The position numbers were made by a program, and so were the translations under genes. DNA of 64,000 bases from Eunapius fragilis (Eukaryota; Porifera; Demospongiae; Spongillida; Spongillidae), in NCBI GenBank assembly GCA_963681505.1, contig OY811974.1, positions 5,159,552 to 5,223,551 on the forward strand. Reading direction: 5' to 3'. This document shows, in pieces, positions 22,147 to 33,018 of this stretch. Every line of letters starts with the position of its first letter. Position 1 is the stretch's first letter. Below the pieces are notes generated by a model. It did no database searches and had not been told where the DNA came from. It was given only the letters and a program-made list of their open reading frames with translations.

Positions 22147-22437
22147 TAGAGGTGTGTAGAGGGGAGTGGTGTGTAGAGGGGAGTGATGTGTAGAGGGGAG
22201 TGATGTGTAGAGGGAAGTGATGTGTAGAGGGGATAGGTGTGTAGAGGGGAGTGGTGTGTAGAGGGGAGTGGTGTGTAGAGGGGAGTGGTGTGTAGAGGGG
22301 AGTGGTGTGTAGAGGGGAGTGGTGTGCAGACGGGAGTGATATGTAGAGGGGAGTGATGTGTAGAGGGGAGTGATTTGTAGATGGAAGGGGTGTGTAGAGG
22401 GGAGTGGTGTCTAGAGGGGAGTGATGTGTAGAGTGGA
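22147..22437 (-). repeat. 17-bp minisatellite GTGTAGAGGGGAGTG(G/A)T
   Basis: About 16-17 tandem copies with small variants, the reverse complement of the 18040-18145 unit. Confidence 0.95.
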
Positions 22438-22544
22438 TCTCAATTTTTCGATCAATCGAACTAGTGCCCACCAAACTTTTGGCCGAATACAGTAGTTATA
22501 TATTCACACTTAAAACAATAAAATGGTACAATAAGATGGCCAAT

Positions 22545-25479
22545 TTAACTCTTATATTTAATTAATGGGCATATAACATACACAGAATCTTCTCCATAGT
22601 CAAATTTAATGACCTGTTTCTCTGTAATAGCACACCTTGATGCTATTCTGCTAACAGGGATAAATGAACCTGGACCTTCAGGCTCACATACTGTTGTAAC
22701 CACATGAAGAGGATAGGGATAAAACTCTTGTCTTGGATGTTGACCATACCATGGCACTCTAGCGAAAAGATGTTCAGTATTTTTAGATTTTTGCTCTGCA
22801 ATTGGTGTGGTGAACATGATGGAATGTCGAATGAAGTACTGCACAATGCCAAATCTGTGGGGTATACTGTGTACATTCATTTCCCCATTGCTAGCATACC
22901 AAGAAGCCATAATAACAGAAGAGCACTGAGATTTTGACTTCATTGATAGCAGTCGCTCTCCATGCACCTCAATATCTGTGCATACCAAATGCTTCCTAGG
23001 TATGGGTGCTGATGTATCCATCATTGGATACAAGGCATGATAGACAATGGACAGTGCTGCAACATCCCGGTCATTAAAGTACCCTTCATAGCACTTAGAC
23101 ATGATTTTGTGATTGGATGATTCAAATACAGCATCTATAGTATTACTGTAACAGTTCCTAGAATATAACTCTCTGTTGTATACATCAAGCACTGTTGACT
23201 GTAGGGACCCTGAATAACTGCATTCTGTTTCTACACAGGACTGAAGCAATTTATCAATTTCTGAAGTTTGTGAAGAATCACTTGTGCAGGTCAAAATGTT
23301 TTGATACGATATGAACTTTTTCATCATTTGCATTTCTGGGGTCATCCAATTCTTGATAAAGGAACCCATGACTCCATTGTAACGCTCAAAGGGAAACACC
23401 CAAAATGCTGAGATGGGACCATAGTCTAGAATACACTCTTTAAGGTGTGCATGAAGATGCATGTTTGGAGTGCATGCCATTTTTCCATATAAATTTTCAA
23501 AGCATCTACAAAAATCCAGAAGTTTTGAATCTGCTTCAGAAATATCATCAGCAGTGATTGAAGATTGTGACAGAATCAGAGAGGCTTGAACAAATTTTGT
23601 CCAGCAATTATAATGTATGTCTGGTAGTAAACCATGAAGTGCAAATAGTGAATACACATTAGTCCAATTGCGCCATTGATCTGCAGTCAGTTCACTACAT
23701 TTGGAAAAAAAATTTATATGGAATTCTCCCTATTCCAAATGGAACAATCATGCCGTCAATTTTCGATTGGATTAGCTCAAATTCAAAATTTCCTAAAATA
23801 CCGAAATCTTTCCAAATTGAAACCATGTGCTTAGCAGTTCCTAGATACTTATTGTGCATAGCGTCTATCACGTGCTGAGTGATAATGTTAAAAATAGGGA
23901 AGGCGTAAAAGCTCACTGTACTTAACTCCACTCTGTTTTACAGCAGCATCCATTTGGGTTGGAGTTAATGAAGACTGTACACATTTTACTGCATTCAAAT
24001 GCTGACTCATATCTCTGTGTTGCCATTGATCCCTTTCAAACCCAGAGTAGTCATTCTTTTCTCCAAATGCAAGACATGGGAACTTTTTAAGACATTTAGA
24101 GCACCCCATAGTGGCTGAATGCCCACTAAAGCCACATATCTTTCTGGTAGCTGGTAAATCACAAGAAACACCTAGCAATGCCCCACGAATCACCACTTCA
24201 TTAGATGAAGGCAGTCTTACAGTAATTCTTTCAACAAGTCATCTACTACTGGTTGGAGGTAGGAATTCATGTTGCATGGTTCCCTAGGGCCAGGAATACA
24301 GCCTACTATAATGATGTTTTCAATTTTGTAACGCTCAGCTCTAGGCAAATTTAAAATGATTAGGTAAATTACCCCAACACTATATTGTACATGGTCATAT
24401 GGTTGAAACCAATCGACGTTGAGCATGAAGCCCAAATTGTACGGCAAATCAAGGAAAGGTCCCCCATCAACGAACATAAAAAGTTTCCACATTGCTCCAT
24501 CATATGCATCAATATATTTACCCATACTGCTATTTGATTTCCACTTAGCACATTTTTGCAGCATACCTCTTCTCAAACACAACGTCTTCAGGCTATCCAG
24601 AAGATTATTATAGATATATGTTTTGCGTGGTACTAATTTCATAGTTTCACAAATCTTTACTGTTTTATAAACTGGCGTTTCACATGGTTTACGTCGACTT
24701 AAATGTGGATGCTTTGGAAATGCTATGCATGTACAATTGCATGGCAGTAACAGATTTTCAGCATTACCACACAGTGAGTCACATTTAGGGCACATTATGT
24801 ACTGTTCGAATGTTTTCAAAGTCAATGTCTTTCTCATTTCATATAAAGTAGACGGAAAACTGTCAGTCACATTTCTTATTTCCTCCTTATTTTGAACTAT
24901 TGAAGACAGTAATGTTAACAGCGTGCTTAACCATAATAACAGCAACTGCATTCCTCTATCAGGAATCCGAAATTTTAGTTGAAAGTAATTCAAGAACAAG
25001 CTCATTGTGTAAGCGTATGGTGCTTTCTCTATTGCAGCGTCACGACTCTCGTTACAACTTTCAACGTTTCTTAAGCTTTCGTTCCCGTTCATTTCATCGT
25101 CAGAATCTGAAAGCACTTCTACTTGAAAATCACTGCCCAATTCTTCTTCCTCGCTGCTAACAGCGGCGTCACTATCATAAACTAATTCAGTTTCGTTGTC
25201 AATCTCAAAACCATCTACTGTATTACCATGCAAATTTTCGGACGGTGCTAACCTTGATAACGAAATTGTTGCTGAGGTTGTAGGATCATGTAGAGCTTCT
25301 GAAGGTGGAGCAATGAATTCAGTGACTGTACATCCATTGCGCTGCGAATGTCGATAAAACACAGAGCGAGATAGTTCTTGCTTGCATTTCCAGCACTTAT
25401 ATCGCTTCCTGGGCCGATCCATGCTCTTTGAGTGGTGACAATAACGAGATGTATAGCTCTCCAGGGACCTCTCATTCAA
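22545..25479 (-). pseudogene. CACTA-like (Tnp2/Transposase_21-type) transposase gene with three frameshifts
   Basis: Reading right to left: an N-terminal C2HC zinc finger (C29, C32, H44, C50), an acidic Ser/Asp/Glu region, a second Cys cluster (MCPKCDSLCGNAENL), then the conserved block with DGGPFLDLPYNLGFML and ENIIIVGCIPGPREPCNMNS, which resembles plant Tnp2-like transposases. Next come SCDLPATRKICGFSGHSATM, IDAMHNKYLGTAKHM, and HLKECILDYGPISAFWVFPF near the C-terminus. Homology continues across frame changes near 24205, 23905 and 23690. The last two lie in T runs and could be sequencing errors rather than mutations. The start could be 25479 or the Met 19 codons later. The product would excise and integrate the element. 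A divergent gene starts about 280 bp away. Confidence 0.8.
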
Positions 25480-25510
25480 TTTGCATAAACACTTATAAGG
25501 GCATGCGCAG

Positions 25511-26447
25511 TGATTTTACGCATCGCGCGCGCAATCTGCAGCTGCATTTACTATCAGCCGTTCGAAAATGAACAGAGGATCGCACCATGGCCAGCAGCGA
25601 TTTGATGAATATACATCGAGAAGGTTTTTGTTTCTTTCTCCCATTCGAAATGAGGGATCTGTTGAATGTGTATCCGGCTCTGAGATTGGTAATGCTTCAT
25701 CATTTTATGGGTCCACGCCCAGCGGCAGATTGCGCTATAGTATGTGGCTCATTGAAAAATGAGTAGCTTTAATTGTTTCTATGCAACAGGAAGTTCTGCA
25801 TCAGGTCCGTGCTACGAGTCAGATTTACCGATGTCTGACGAGACAAGTTCGCCTACCCACTCAGGCTTCTTGCCCCAAGGTAAATACATCTCGCCGCCTT
25901 GGGTGCTTTATGATAGTTTTGTGTATACATGCACACTCAGCGTTGCAAGAAGGGGAGCAGGCAGAGTCGCAACACTCCTTTAGTCATGCCAACGGTAACT
26001 TCACAAGAAGTGAACGAGGTTCGCTCTGCATGCATTATTGCTTTCGGGTTTTGAATTTCATATCATTTTGTAGCTCAACAGCGAACATCGTCAACTTCTG
26101 GCTTGTGGCGAGACCTAAAAACCCTAGTGGCATGCGAGATTGCAAAAATGGACGAAAAATTCTCTGTTGTGTTCGACAAGCTGTCCGCAGTTGAGGTCAG
26201 GATCGAAAGGCTTGAGGCGGGCCTACAACCACCACAAACATCAAAGCCTGGGACTTCAGCGGAGTTCCCACAGAAGAGAAAACGCCGTACGCAGCTTTCT
26301 CTACAGGTGTGTACTGATAATGTTTAATGTTATCCAACTTTGTATATATAATTTATTGGCATCAAATTATGTAGAGCGGTGTCCATAAACTGCTGAAGTC
26401 CTTTGATGAGGACTCACAACTGAGGACTGAAGAATCGTAAGTTGAAA
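25511..26447 (+). repeat. 937-bp segment duplicated at 30109-31047 (copy 1)
   Basis: Identical start GTGATTTTACGCATCGCGCG and identical end GTAAGTTGAAACCAGTTAAC in both copies, direct orientation, 4.6 kb apart, with only scattered substitutions. Sequences outside these limits are unrelated. Confidence 0.95.
25759..26436 (+). CDS. Partial multi-exon accessory gene, exons 1-4 (copy 1)
   Basis: Four exons fit GT..AG rules and join in frame: 25759-25879, 25941-25994, 26074-26306, 26375-26436. Exon 1 starts MSSFNCFYATGSSASGP. Exon 3 encodes a predicted coiled coil (DEKFSVVFDKLSAVEVRIER) and a basic stretch (QKRKRRTQ). Exon 4 encodes HKLLKSFDEDSQLRTEE. The last three exons present in the 30-31 kb copy are missing here because homology stops at 26447. 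A 64-codon frame at 25568-25762 overlaps the ATG and is probably untranslated or an upstream ORF. The gene is divergent from the CACTA-like transposase with a shared 280-bp promoter region, which suggests a two-gene transposon. Confidence 0.65.
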
Positions 26448-26874
26448 CCAGTTAACCGATTATACGCGGAATTATTACGTTACGTAACCTCTAACCGCGG
26501 AATTAAATTTTGTGGATAATGCTTATTTAGATATCGTATGACTGGCGCGTGATAACTTTTGAACGAAGCGACTTTGATATTGGCAACTTTTTGAAATCGG
26601 GCTGATGGGTAGATCAGCTATTCGCTAGTGCATTCCGATTGGAGATCCGTTGTTGGAAACATAGCAAGAACAGATATCACAAAGTTCGACAGAGACGGAC
26701 AGGTTTACAAAGGCGTTGTGACGCGAGCATAGTGAAACATTTCTCACACTAATGAAAAGTAAGTGGTATATCAGAGGCATACTAAGCATGCGAGAACCTT
26801 TTTGTTCTCTCGACTATATCGGGGAAGGGTGCGTTGTCAAAATATCCGAGCATTGATTCTATTTAGTGCCGTGG
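26448..26874. other. Unassigned sequence
   Basis: About 430 bp downstream of the truncated duplicate. No gene or repeat recognised. Confidence 0.4.
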
Positions 26875-27080
26875 CCCAAGGGAAAAAATCTTGCATGCCA
26901 TCTTGCAAAGAATCATGCTAAATCTTGCAAGGATCACGCATGATTTTCGGACAATCATGCATGACCATGCATGATCATGTAACGTCTTGCATCGCACATG
27001 AAAGATTACGGGTAGAGTACGGATTGGTTCGAAAATCATGCATGAATCATGCCAGAACTTGCAAGATTTTTTCCCTTGGG
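26875..27080. mobile_element. 206-bp MITE with perfect ~21-bp TIRs
   Basis: Ends are CCCAAGGGAAAAAATCTTGC and its exact complement. The interior is dominated by short words TCTTGCA and ATCATGCA/ATGCATGA in both orientations. No clear target-site duplication. Non-coding, non-autonomous DNA element of unassigned superfamily. Confidence 0.8.
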
Positions 27081-27339
27081 GGAAGATGCTACCGCCACAA
27101 CAGCTTGCTCTGTACTCTGCGGTTTGACTTTGTCTTGCGTATATGTGCTTCGATGCCAATAGGGGTGCGACGTATGGAAAATGTCAAGCGCATCGATGAA
27201 GCTAATGAGACGCACGCTGTGACTGGCAGGTGGAGACTTGTAATTCAAATTATAAGTGGTAAGCAAGTAGTTTGTAAGCAAGTACTTTGGGGTGGTACGT
27301 ACACCAGAACACCATTTCATACCCGTTGAAGGGTATTTC

Positions 27340-28790
27340 TATATGTAAGAGTGTGAGTGTCAAGTACATTGCTATGGATAGGGGTGTTGAGATGTACATG
27401 TATGTGTGCATAGCTATGGTGTGCACTAGGGTGTTGAGGGGGATGTGTGATACCTATGTGTGTGCGATGGGGGTGTTGAGGGGGATGTGTACATACCTAT
27501 GTGTGTGTGTGCTGGGGGTGTTGAGGGGGATTTGTGAGTACCTATGGGTGTGCACTGGGGGTGTTGAGGGGGATGTGTGCATACCTATGGGTGTGCACTG
27601 GGGGTGTTGAGGGAGATGTGTGCATACCTATGTGTGTGCGCTGGGGGTGTTGAGGGGGATGTGTGCATACCTATGTGTGTGTGTGCTGGGGGTGTTGAGG
27701 GGGATGTGTGAGTACCTATGGGTGTGCACTGGGGGTGTTGAGGGGGGTGTGTGCATACCTATGTGTGTGCGCTGGGGGTGGTGAGGGGGATTTGTACATA
27801 CCTATGTGTGTGTGCTGGGGGTGTTGAGGGGGATGTGTGCATACCTATGGGTGTGCGCTGGGGTGTTGAGGGGGATGTGTGCATACCTATGGGTGTGCAC
27901 TGGGGGTGTTGAGGGAGATGTGTGCATACCTATGTGTGTGCGCTGGGGGTGTTGAGGGGGATGTGTGCATACCTATGTGTGTGTGTGCTGGGGGTGTTGA
28001 GGGGGATGTGTGCATACCTATGGGTGTGCGCTGGGGTGTTGAGGGGGATGTGTGCATACCTATGGGTGTGCACTGGGGGTGTTGAGGGGGATGTGTGCAT
28101 ACCTATGTGTATGCGCTGAGGGTGTTGAGGGGGATGTGTGCATACCTATGGGTGTGCGCTGGGTTGTTGAGGGGGATGTGTGCATACCTATGTGTGTGCG
28201 CTGGGGGTGGTGAGGGGGATGTGTACATACCTATGTGTGTGTGCTGGGGGTGTTGAGGGGGTTGTGTGAGTACCTATGGGTGTGCACTGGGGGTGTTGAG
28301 GGGGATGTGTGCATACCTATGGGTGTGCGCTGGGAGTGTTAGGGGTGATGTGTACATACCTATGGGTGTGCACTGGGGGTGTTGAGGGGGATGTGTACAT
28401 ACCTATGGGTGAGAACTGGGGGTGTTGAGGGGGATGTGTACATACGTATGGGTGTGCACTGGGAGTGTTGGGGGGGATGTGTGCATACCTATGGTGTGCG
28501 CTGGGGGATGTTGAGGGGGATGTGTGCATACCTATGGGTGAGAACTGGGGGTGTTTTGGTGGATGTGCACATAGCCATGGGTATACGCTGGGGGTGTCAA
28601 GATGGATGTGTACATCGCTATGGGTGTATGTTGAGAGGTACGAGGTGGGTGTGTACGTAACTATTGGGGGTTTCAAGGCGGATGTGTATGTAGCTTTGGT
28701 TGTGTGCTGGGGGTTTCACAGTGGGTGTGTATGTAGCTATGGTTATGCACTGGGCGTTTCAAGGTGGATGTGTATGTAGCACCAGCATTA
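27340..28790 (+). repeat. 43-bp G-rich minisatellite (~33 units)
   Basis: Unit resembles GTGTGCACTGGGGGTGTTGA followed by GGGGGATGTGTGCATACCTAT. Copies vary in the G runs and in GTGTGTGTG length; the last units (28560-28790) are more diverged. Several G runs per unit on one strand. Confidence 0.95.
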
Positions 28791-28841
28791 TTTTATGTTT
28801 GCTGTGACATATTGTGACTCATAATCTCCGCCCCTGTACAG

Positions 28842-28939
28842 CTGTGCACAACGTGGAGGTATCGCTGTCACCTGTCTGGAATGCATTGGCATTATGTGTA
28901 TGTATTGATGGTTGGATGGGTCTATCTGTGTACAGATGA
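28842..28939 (+). CDS. Candidate terminal exon of a host gene
   Basis: CCCCTGTACAG is a strong acceptor. The exon reads CT GTG CAC AAC and onward, VHNVEVSLSPVWNALALCV and then a short end, to TGA at 28937-28939, with AATAAA 43 bp after the stop. Its entry phase (needs one upstream base) matches the exit phase of the 58-nt exon-like units at 18.7-21.9 kb, so both could belong to one plus-strand gene with a repeat-filled intron. I recognise no protein family. Confidence 0.4.
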
Positions 28940-28981
28940 AAGGACATACAGCCATCTTCTCTTCTGTTGCTAGAACATATC

Positions 28982-28987
28982 AATAAA
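28982..28987 (+). promoter_or_regulatory. AATAAA polyadenylation signal
   Basis: Canonical hexamer shortly after the stop codon of the candidate terminal exon at 28842-28939. Confidence 0.4.
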
Positions 28988-29144
28988 AGATGGCGTCAGA
29001 TGTCTTGGCATGCATGTCATTAGTTTCCGTGTAGTTGTCAAGGAAGTCACCTTAGAACCAAGGAACACGGCAATCTATATGAAGTAATGAAAGGCGCCCA
29101 CCTTCATGAATCGATTGTACTATAATTAGGGAGATACCTTCCAT

Positions 29145-29856
29145 CTATCGGTCGCTAAATTGGCCGTCACTGCCAACCATAGGCAGCGGCGGCGGAAGGT
29201 ATATAAGATTGGGGGGGCTCTAAAAGTGGGGATAATTAAATTCATGAATTCAAAGAGAGCACAGTATTCCTTTTGTCCGCCGGGGGCGGGAGGAGTAAGA
29301 ACTCCCCAACTGCAACCCATTACAATCTATCTGTACTGTTAACATTTGGCATACAGCTAACAATCGGGACAGCCTTCGCTTCACATTGTCAAGCACGCTC
29401 ATGGGAGGGGGGGGGGGGGGGGGGGGGAATGTGCCCTCCCGCGCGAATTGTGGAAGCTTTCGATGCCCTAATTATTTTACGCTCATACAATTCAAGAAAA
29501 CTAGCTCTATGAATATTATTAGTTGAAAGGGGGCCCCCCTTTTCCCCATAGAGCGGTCGCCTACGGTGACTTTTCTTATATAAATGCGCGGGCACAGGTG
29601 AACGGTAATGGTATACGCGAGCGATCTCGCGGGCAAGGAATAACAATTGTACTATACCGGTTATTGTTTAGGAGGGGCTGAGCCCCCCCTATGTCATTAT
29701 TGGGGGGGCTCGAGACCCTCCAGCCCCCCCCCTTCCGCCGCCACTGATAGGCTCGTCATCACAACTGTCGTCACTACTAACACTACACACGATGTCTGCA
29801 TTCTCGAGCATTGCAAGGTTATCGTCCGTCTGTAGCCTTCGCTCCCGCTTGGCCAT
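29145..29856 (-). pseudogene. Small acidic ORF split by a MITE
   Basis: Minus-strand ATG at 29856 opens a frame MAKRERRLQTDDNLAMLENA and then a Ser/Asp-rich segment ending DDSCDDEP at the MITE edge. On the far side of the MITE, past one copy of the ATAGG duplication, the frame continues VGSDGQFSDR and a stop at 29145. The continuity across the insertion supports both the ORF and the MITE boundaries. The short acidic type resembles N-termini of some DNA-transposon proteins. Family unknown. Confidence 0.5.
29184..29746. mobile_element. hAT-like MITE, 563 bp, with long G runs
   Basis: Termini CAGCGGCGGCGGAAGG and CCTTCCGCCGCCACTG are inverted repeats and are flanked by ATAGG on both sides (29179-29183, 29747-29751). 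The interior contains a run of more than 20 G (about 29403-29428), several other G or C runs, and AT-rich non-coding sequence. It belongs with the 32839-33018 element, which shows a clean 8-bp duplication. Confidence 0.8.
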
Positions 29857-30108
29857 TCTATGACAAAATACTGGTATTAATTATCAAAGCCAGAATATTT
29901 ACCTTCTTTGAGCGTGTTTTCCAAGATAAGTAAAATAGCGATGAAACCTTTCAGCTTCAATACTTTACTGACCACTGACTGGGAAACGCGAAAAGTTACA
30001 GGATGTTTGCAAATGACGATGCATCTTTTAGTTATAACCTCCTAAACCGTCTGTCTCCAGCTGGACGCCAATTGGCGTCTTCCGCGTTTCGAGAATCAAT
30101 TATTAGTG

Positions 30109-31047
30109 ATTTTACGCATCGCGCGCGCAATCTGCAGCTGCATTTACTATCAGTCATTCGAAAATGAGCAGAGGATTGCACCATGGCCAGCAGCAATTTG
30201 ATGAATATACATCGAGAAGGTTTTTGTTTCTGTCTCCCATTCGAAATGAGGGATCTGTTGAATGTGTATCCAGCTCTGAGATTGGTAATGCTTCATCATT
30301 TTATGAGTCCACGCCCAGCAGCAGATTGCACTATAGTATGTGGCTCATTGAAAAATGAGTAGCTTTAATTGTTTCTATGCAACAGGAAGTTCTGCATCAG
30401 GTCCGTGCTACGAGTCAGATTTACCGATGTCTGACGAGACAAGTTCGCCTACCCACTCAGGCTTCTTGCCCCAGGGTAAATACATCTCGCCGACTTGGGT
30501 GCTTTATGATAGTTTTGTGTATACATGCACACTCAGCGTTGCAAGAAGGGGAGTAGGCAGAGTCGCAACTCTCCTTTAGTCATGCCAACGGTAACTTCAC
30601 AAGAAGTGAACGAGGTTCGCTCTGCATGCATTATTGCTTTCGGGTTTTGAATTTCATATCATTTTGTAGCTCAACAGCGAACATCGTCAACTTCTGGCTT
30701 GTGGCGAGACCTAAAGACCCTAGTGGCATGTGAGATTGCAAAAATGGACGAAAAATTCTCTGTTGTGTTCGACAAGCTGTCCGCAGTTGAGGCCAGGATC
30801 GAAAGGCTTGAGGCGGGCCTACAACCACCACAAACATCATAGCCTGGGACTTCAGCGGAGTTCCCACAGAAGAGAAAACGCCGTACGCAGCTTTCTCTAC
30901 AGGTGTGTACTGATAATGTTTAATGTTATCCAACTTTGTATATATAATTTATTGGCATCATATTATGTAGAGCGGTGTCCATAAACTGCTGAAGTCCTTT
31001 GATGAGGACTCACAACTGAGGACTGAAGAATCGTAAGTTGAAACCAG
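30109..31047 (+). repeat. Duplicated segment, copy 2 of 25511-26447
   Basis: Direct copy with few substitutions. Unlike copy 1 it is followed by the remaining exons of the accessory gene, so this is the location of the complete gene. Confidence 0.95.
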
Positions 31048-31655
31048 TTAACGCAGGATATACTACATGTTGATACTACATGTTGAAATTTATTATATAG
31101 CATAGAGAGTGCTCACAATTTGGCGATTGTAAGGAAAGTGCAAGAAGAGTTTAACGAGTTCCCGCCTCTGGAAGTGAAAGGTAAGTCTATTTTAGCCTAC
31201 ATGGCATAATCGCTATAAAGCATAATACATGAATACTCACGCTCTATACATGCAGCTGTACTTTGCACCTACCGGAAATCAATGAAGCGTGCTCTCACGG
31301 AGGAGAGGCAGCAGAAGAGCACGCCAGCAAAGGGTAAGTAGTCAATAACCTCAGTTGGCTTGCATTGATTGCAGTTTACATCAAGCTTTGGGAACGACGG
31401 TCGAAAGTTGTCAGAGCTGATGAAGAGGCTGCGTGGAAAACACTCTGTCCCGCAGCAATGTCAGAAGAGGAGTGCGAGGAAGATGGCAGAATCTCTAGAA
31501 AAAGACCAAGCTGGAGATCTGATAAATTGAACGAATGGATGAACGAGCTTGATGCTAGAGGCAATGAAAAGTGGAAAATGGCAAGAAAAGAGAGGAATCT
31601 TGGCACCCCCCTGGAACGTCAGAGCTCCCAGCTGTGTGCAGCCATGGATGCTTAA
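30355..31655 (+). pseudogene. Complete seven-exon accessory gene with two stop codons (copy 2)
   Basis: Exons 30355-30475, 30537-30590, 30670-30902, 30971-31032, 31101-31180, 31256-31333 and 31375-31655 all have GT..AG borders and join without a phase break; total 909 nt, 302 codons plus stop. Exons 5-7 add FNEFPPLEV, a basic helix, and a C-terminal domain with WKTLCPAAMSEEE, RPSWRSDKLNEWMNELD and a Lys/Arg-rich end. That last pattern reminds me of the C-terminal part of C14orf93-like animal proteins, a memory-based resemblance only. Two point changes relative to copy 1 create TAG codons, at 30554-30556 (exon 2) and 30840-30842 (exon 3). Copy 1 lacks those stops but lacks exons 5-7, so neither copy is complete and intact. 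Confidence 0.7.
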
Positions 31656-31844
31656 ATAATAACTCTGCGTGCATTTTAAATTGTATACATGTGATTGATT
31701 AATTTATGTAACTCCTAGTATGTCAATTTCGTGACCGGGGAGGAGCGGTTTCGAACACGATAACGTTTACAAAGTCGTGAACAAACGAGGAATACTATAT
31801 GGTTAAACGGAAATATTCAAGATTATGCATGACGTAAGCCACTA

Positions 31845-32070
31845 TGGAAAAAGGCAGTTATACACTGGGTGTATTTGTACTATATACGCAGAGTTATACA
31901 CCAAAACGTATATAGCTGTTATACAATAAGTGTATTACAAGCGTATAACAAGTGTAATACTGTTATGCACAGTTATCCACATCGTTGAGGTAAGTGTGCG
32001 GTAAGATTGTGATTGCAGATACTACACATGAAGTATACATACTGTGTATAACACAGCGCTTACACATTTA
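31845..32070. repeat. GTTATAC/GTATAAC word cluster
   Basis: Contains at least three GTTATAC, two GTATAAC, one GTTATCC and one GTTATGC within about 220 bp. Same vocabulary as 14690-14870 and 37335-37680. Confidence 0.5.
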
Positions 32071-32279
32071 CTCATTCATCGTTATCGCTGCACGTGCTTG
32101 GTAATAAATCAGAGACCGCCTCCTGAACGAGAGGAGGCAGTTTTATAAACACGTTGAACCACCGCGATCGATGATAAGTACGCGGCCTAGAATATATAAT
32201 GTAAGTTGATGACGTTTCTCGCTAGCCTCATTTACGGAAATTCATACAGTTCATGGACTTTGAGTTCTATGGACATAAT

Positions 32280-32460
32280 ATGTGGGGGGCGTTTCTGTGT
32301 GGTATATCACTTTGGAAGGAGTGCCTATGTGGGAGGTGTGGTGTATGGAAGGCGTGTCTGTGTGGATTGTGGGAGGCGTTTCTGTGTGGGCATGAAACGC
32401 ATGTCTGTGTGGGGTTTAGGAGTAAGCTGTGTGTTGTGACATGGGAGGTGTGCATGTCAG
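32280..32460 (+). repeat. Degenerate G/T-rich minisatellite
   Basis: Imperfect copies of GGGAGGCGTTTCTGTGTGG-like units (near 32285, 32340, 32370). Composition-biased, no gene. Confidence 0.5.
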
Positions 32461-32500
32461 CAGTGTGTGGTGTGGGATATTACATTGGCAATAAACACAG

Positions 32501-32658
32501 CTCCCCGGAGAGAGGAGGGTCGGACCCCAGCTCACCGCGAGGACAAATATTCCCACTGACCGTGTGGACCAGATGTTCCACCACTGTGAGGGAGACCTGC
32601 CACCGTGGATGACAGAACGTGCCTACCGCTTGAGGGGAGTCCTGCTGCCACTGGGGAG
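32501..32658 (+). CDS. Candidate internal exon, function unknown
   Basis: Flanked by AATAAACACAG (acceptor) and GTAATG (donor). It is open in one frame for 52 codons with a protein-like composition: NIPTDRVDQMFHHCEGDLPP and then a W/R/L-rich end. Neighbouring exons were not found with matching phase. No family recognised. Confidence 0.35.
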
Positions 32659-32838
32659 GTAATGCCTGCCCCTTGATAAGGTTATGGGGAGGAAGTTGCC
32701 AAACACTGGATAAGGTCTGCTGAGTGCCTTCCACCATGGAGGAGAGTTCAGCTGCCACCAAGAAAAGGAGCGTCATTGGTGTTGATTACTATGGGTTGAG
32801 AGTGGCTGAGCATTGTGAGGAAGCATTGGTCTAACCCA

Positions 32839-33018
32839 CACAGGCGGAGCCAGGATTTTATGGTAGGGGGGGGCCATCTAAGGGAAGGGAGTACCTCTGT
32901 TGATATCAGTAGCGGGGACCAAGCATTAACATCACTGTACAAAGTGAAACCTTAATCGTAGGGGGGGGGGGGGGGGGGGGGCCAAGCCCCTTCCAGCCAC
33001 CCCCTAGCTCCGCCGCTG
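32839..33018. mobile_element. hAT MITE, 180 bp, with 8-bp target-site duplication
   Basis: Flanked by CTAACCCA at 32831-32838 and 33019-33026. The ends, CACAGGCGGAG and CTCCGCCGCTG, are imperfect inverted repeats. Interior has a run of about 22 G near 32960. The 8-bp duplication and CAGNGGCGG tips are hAT hallmarks. Confidence 0.85.

Noticed and set aside
32121-32148. GCCTCCTGAACGAGAGGAGGC followed by T residues as a rho-independent terminator
   Set aside because: Bacterial-type terminators have no role here, and there is no adjacent gene.
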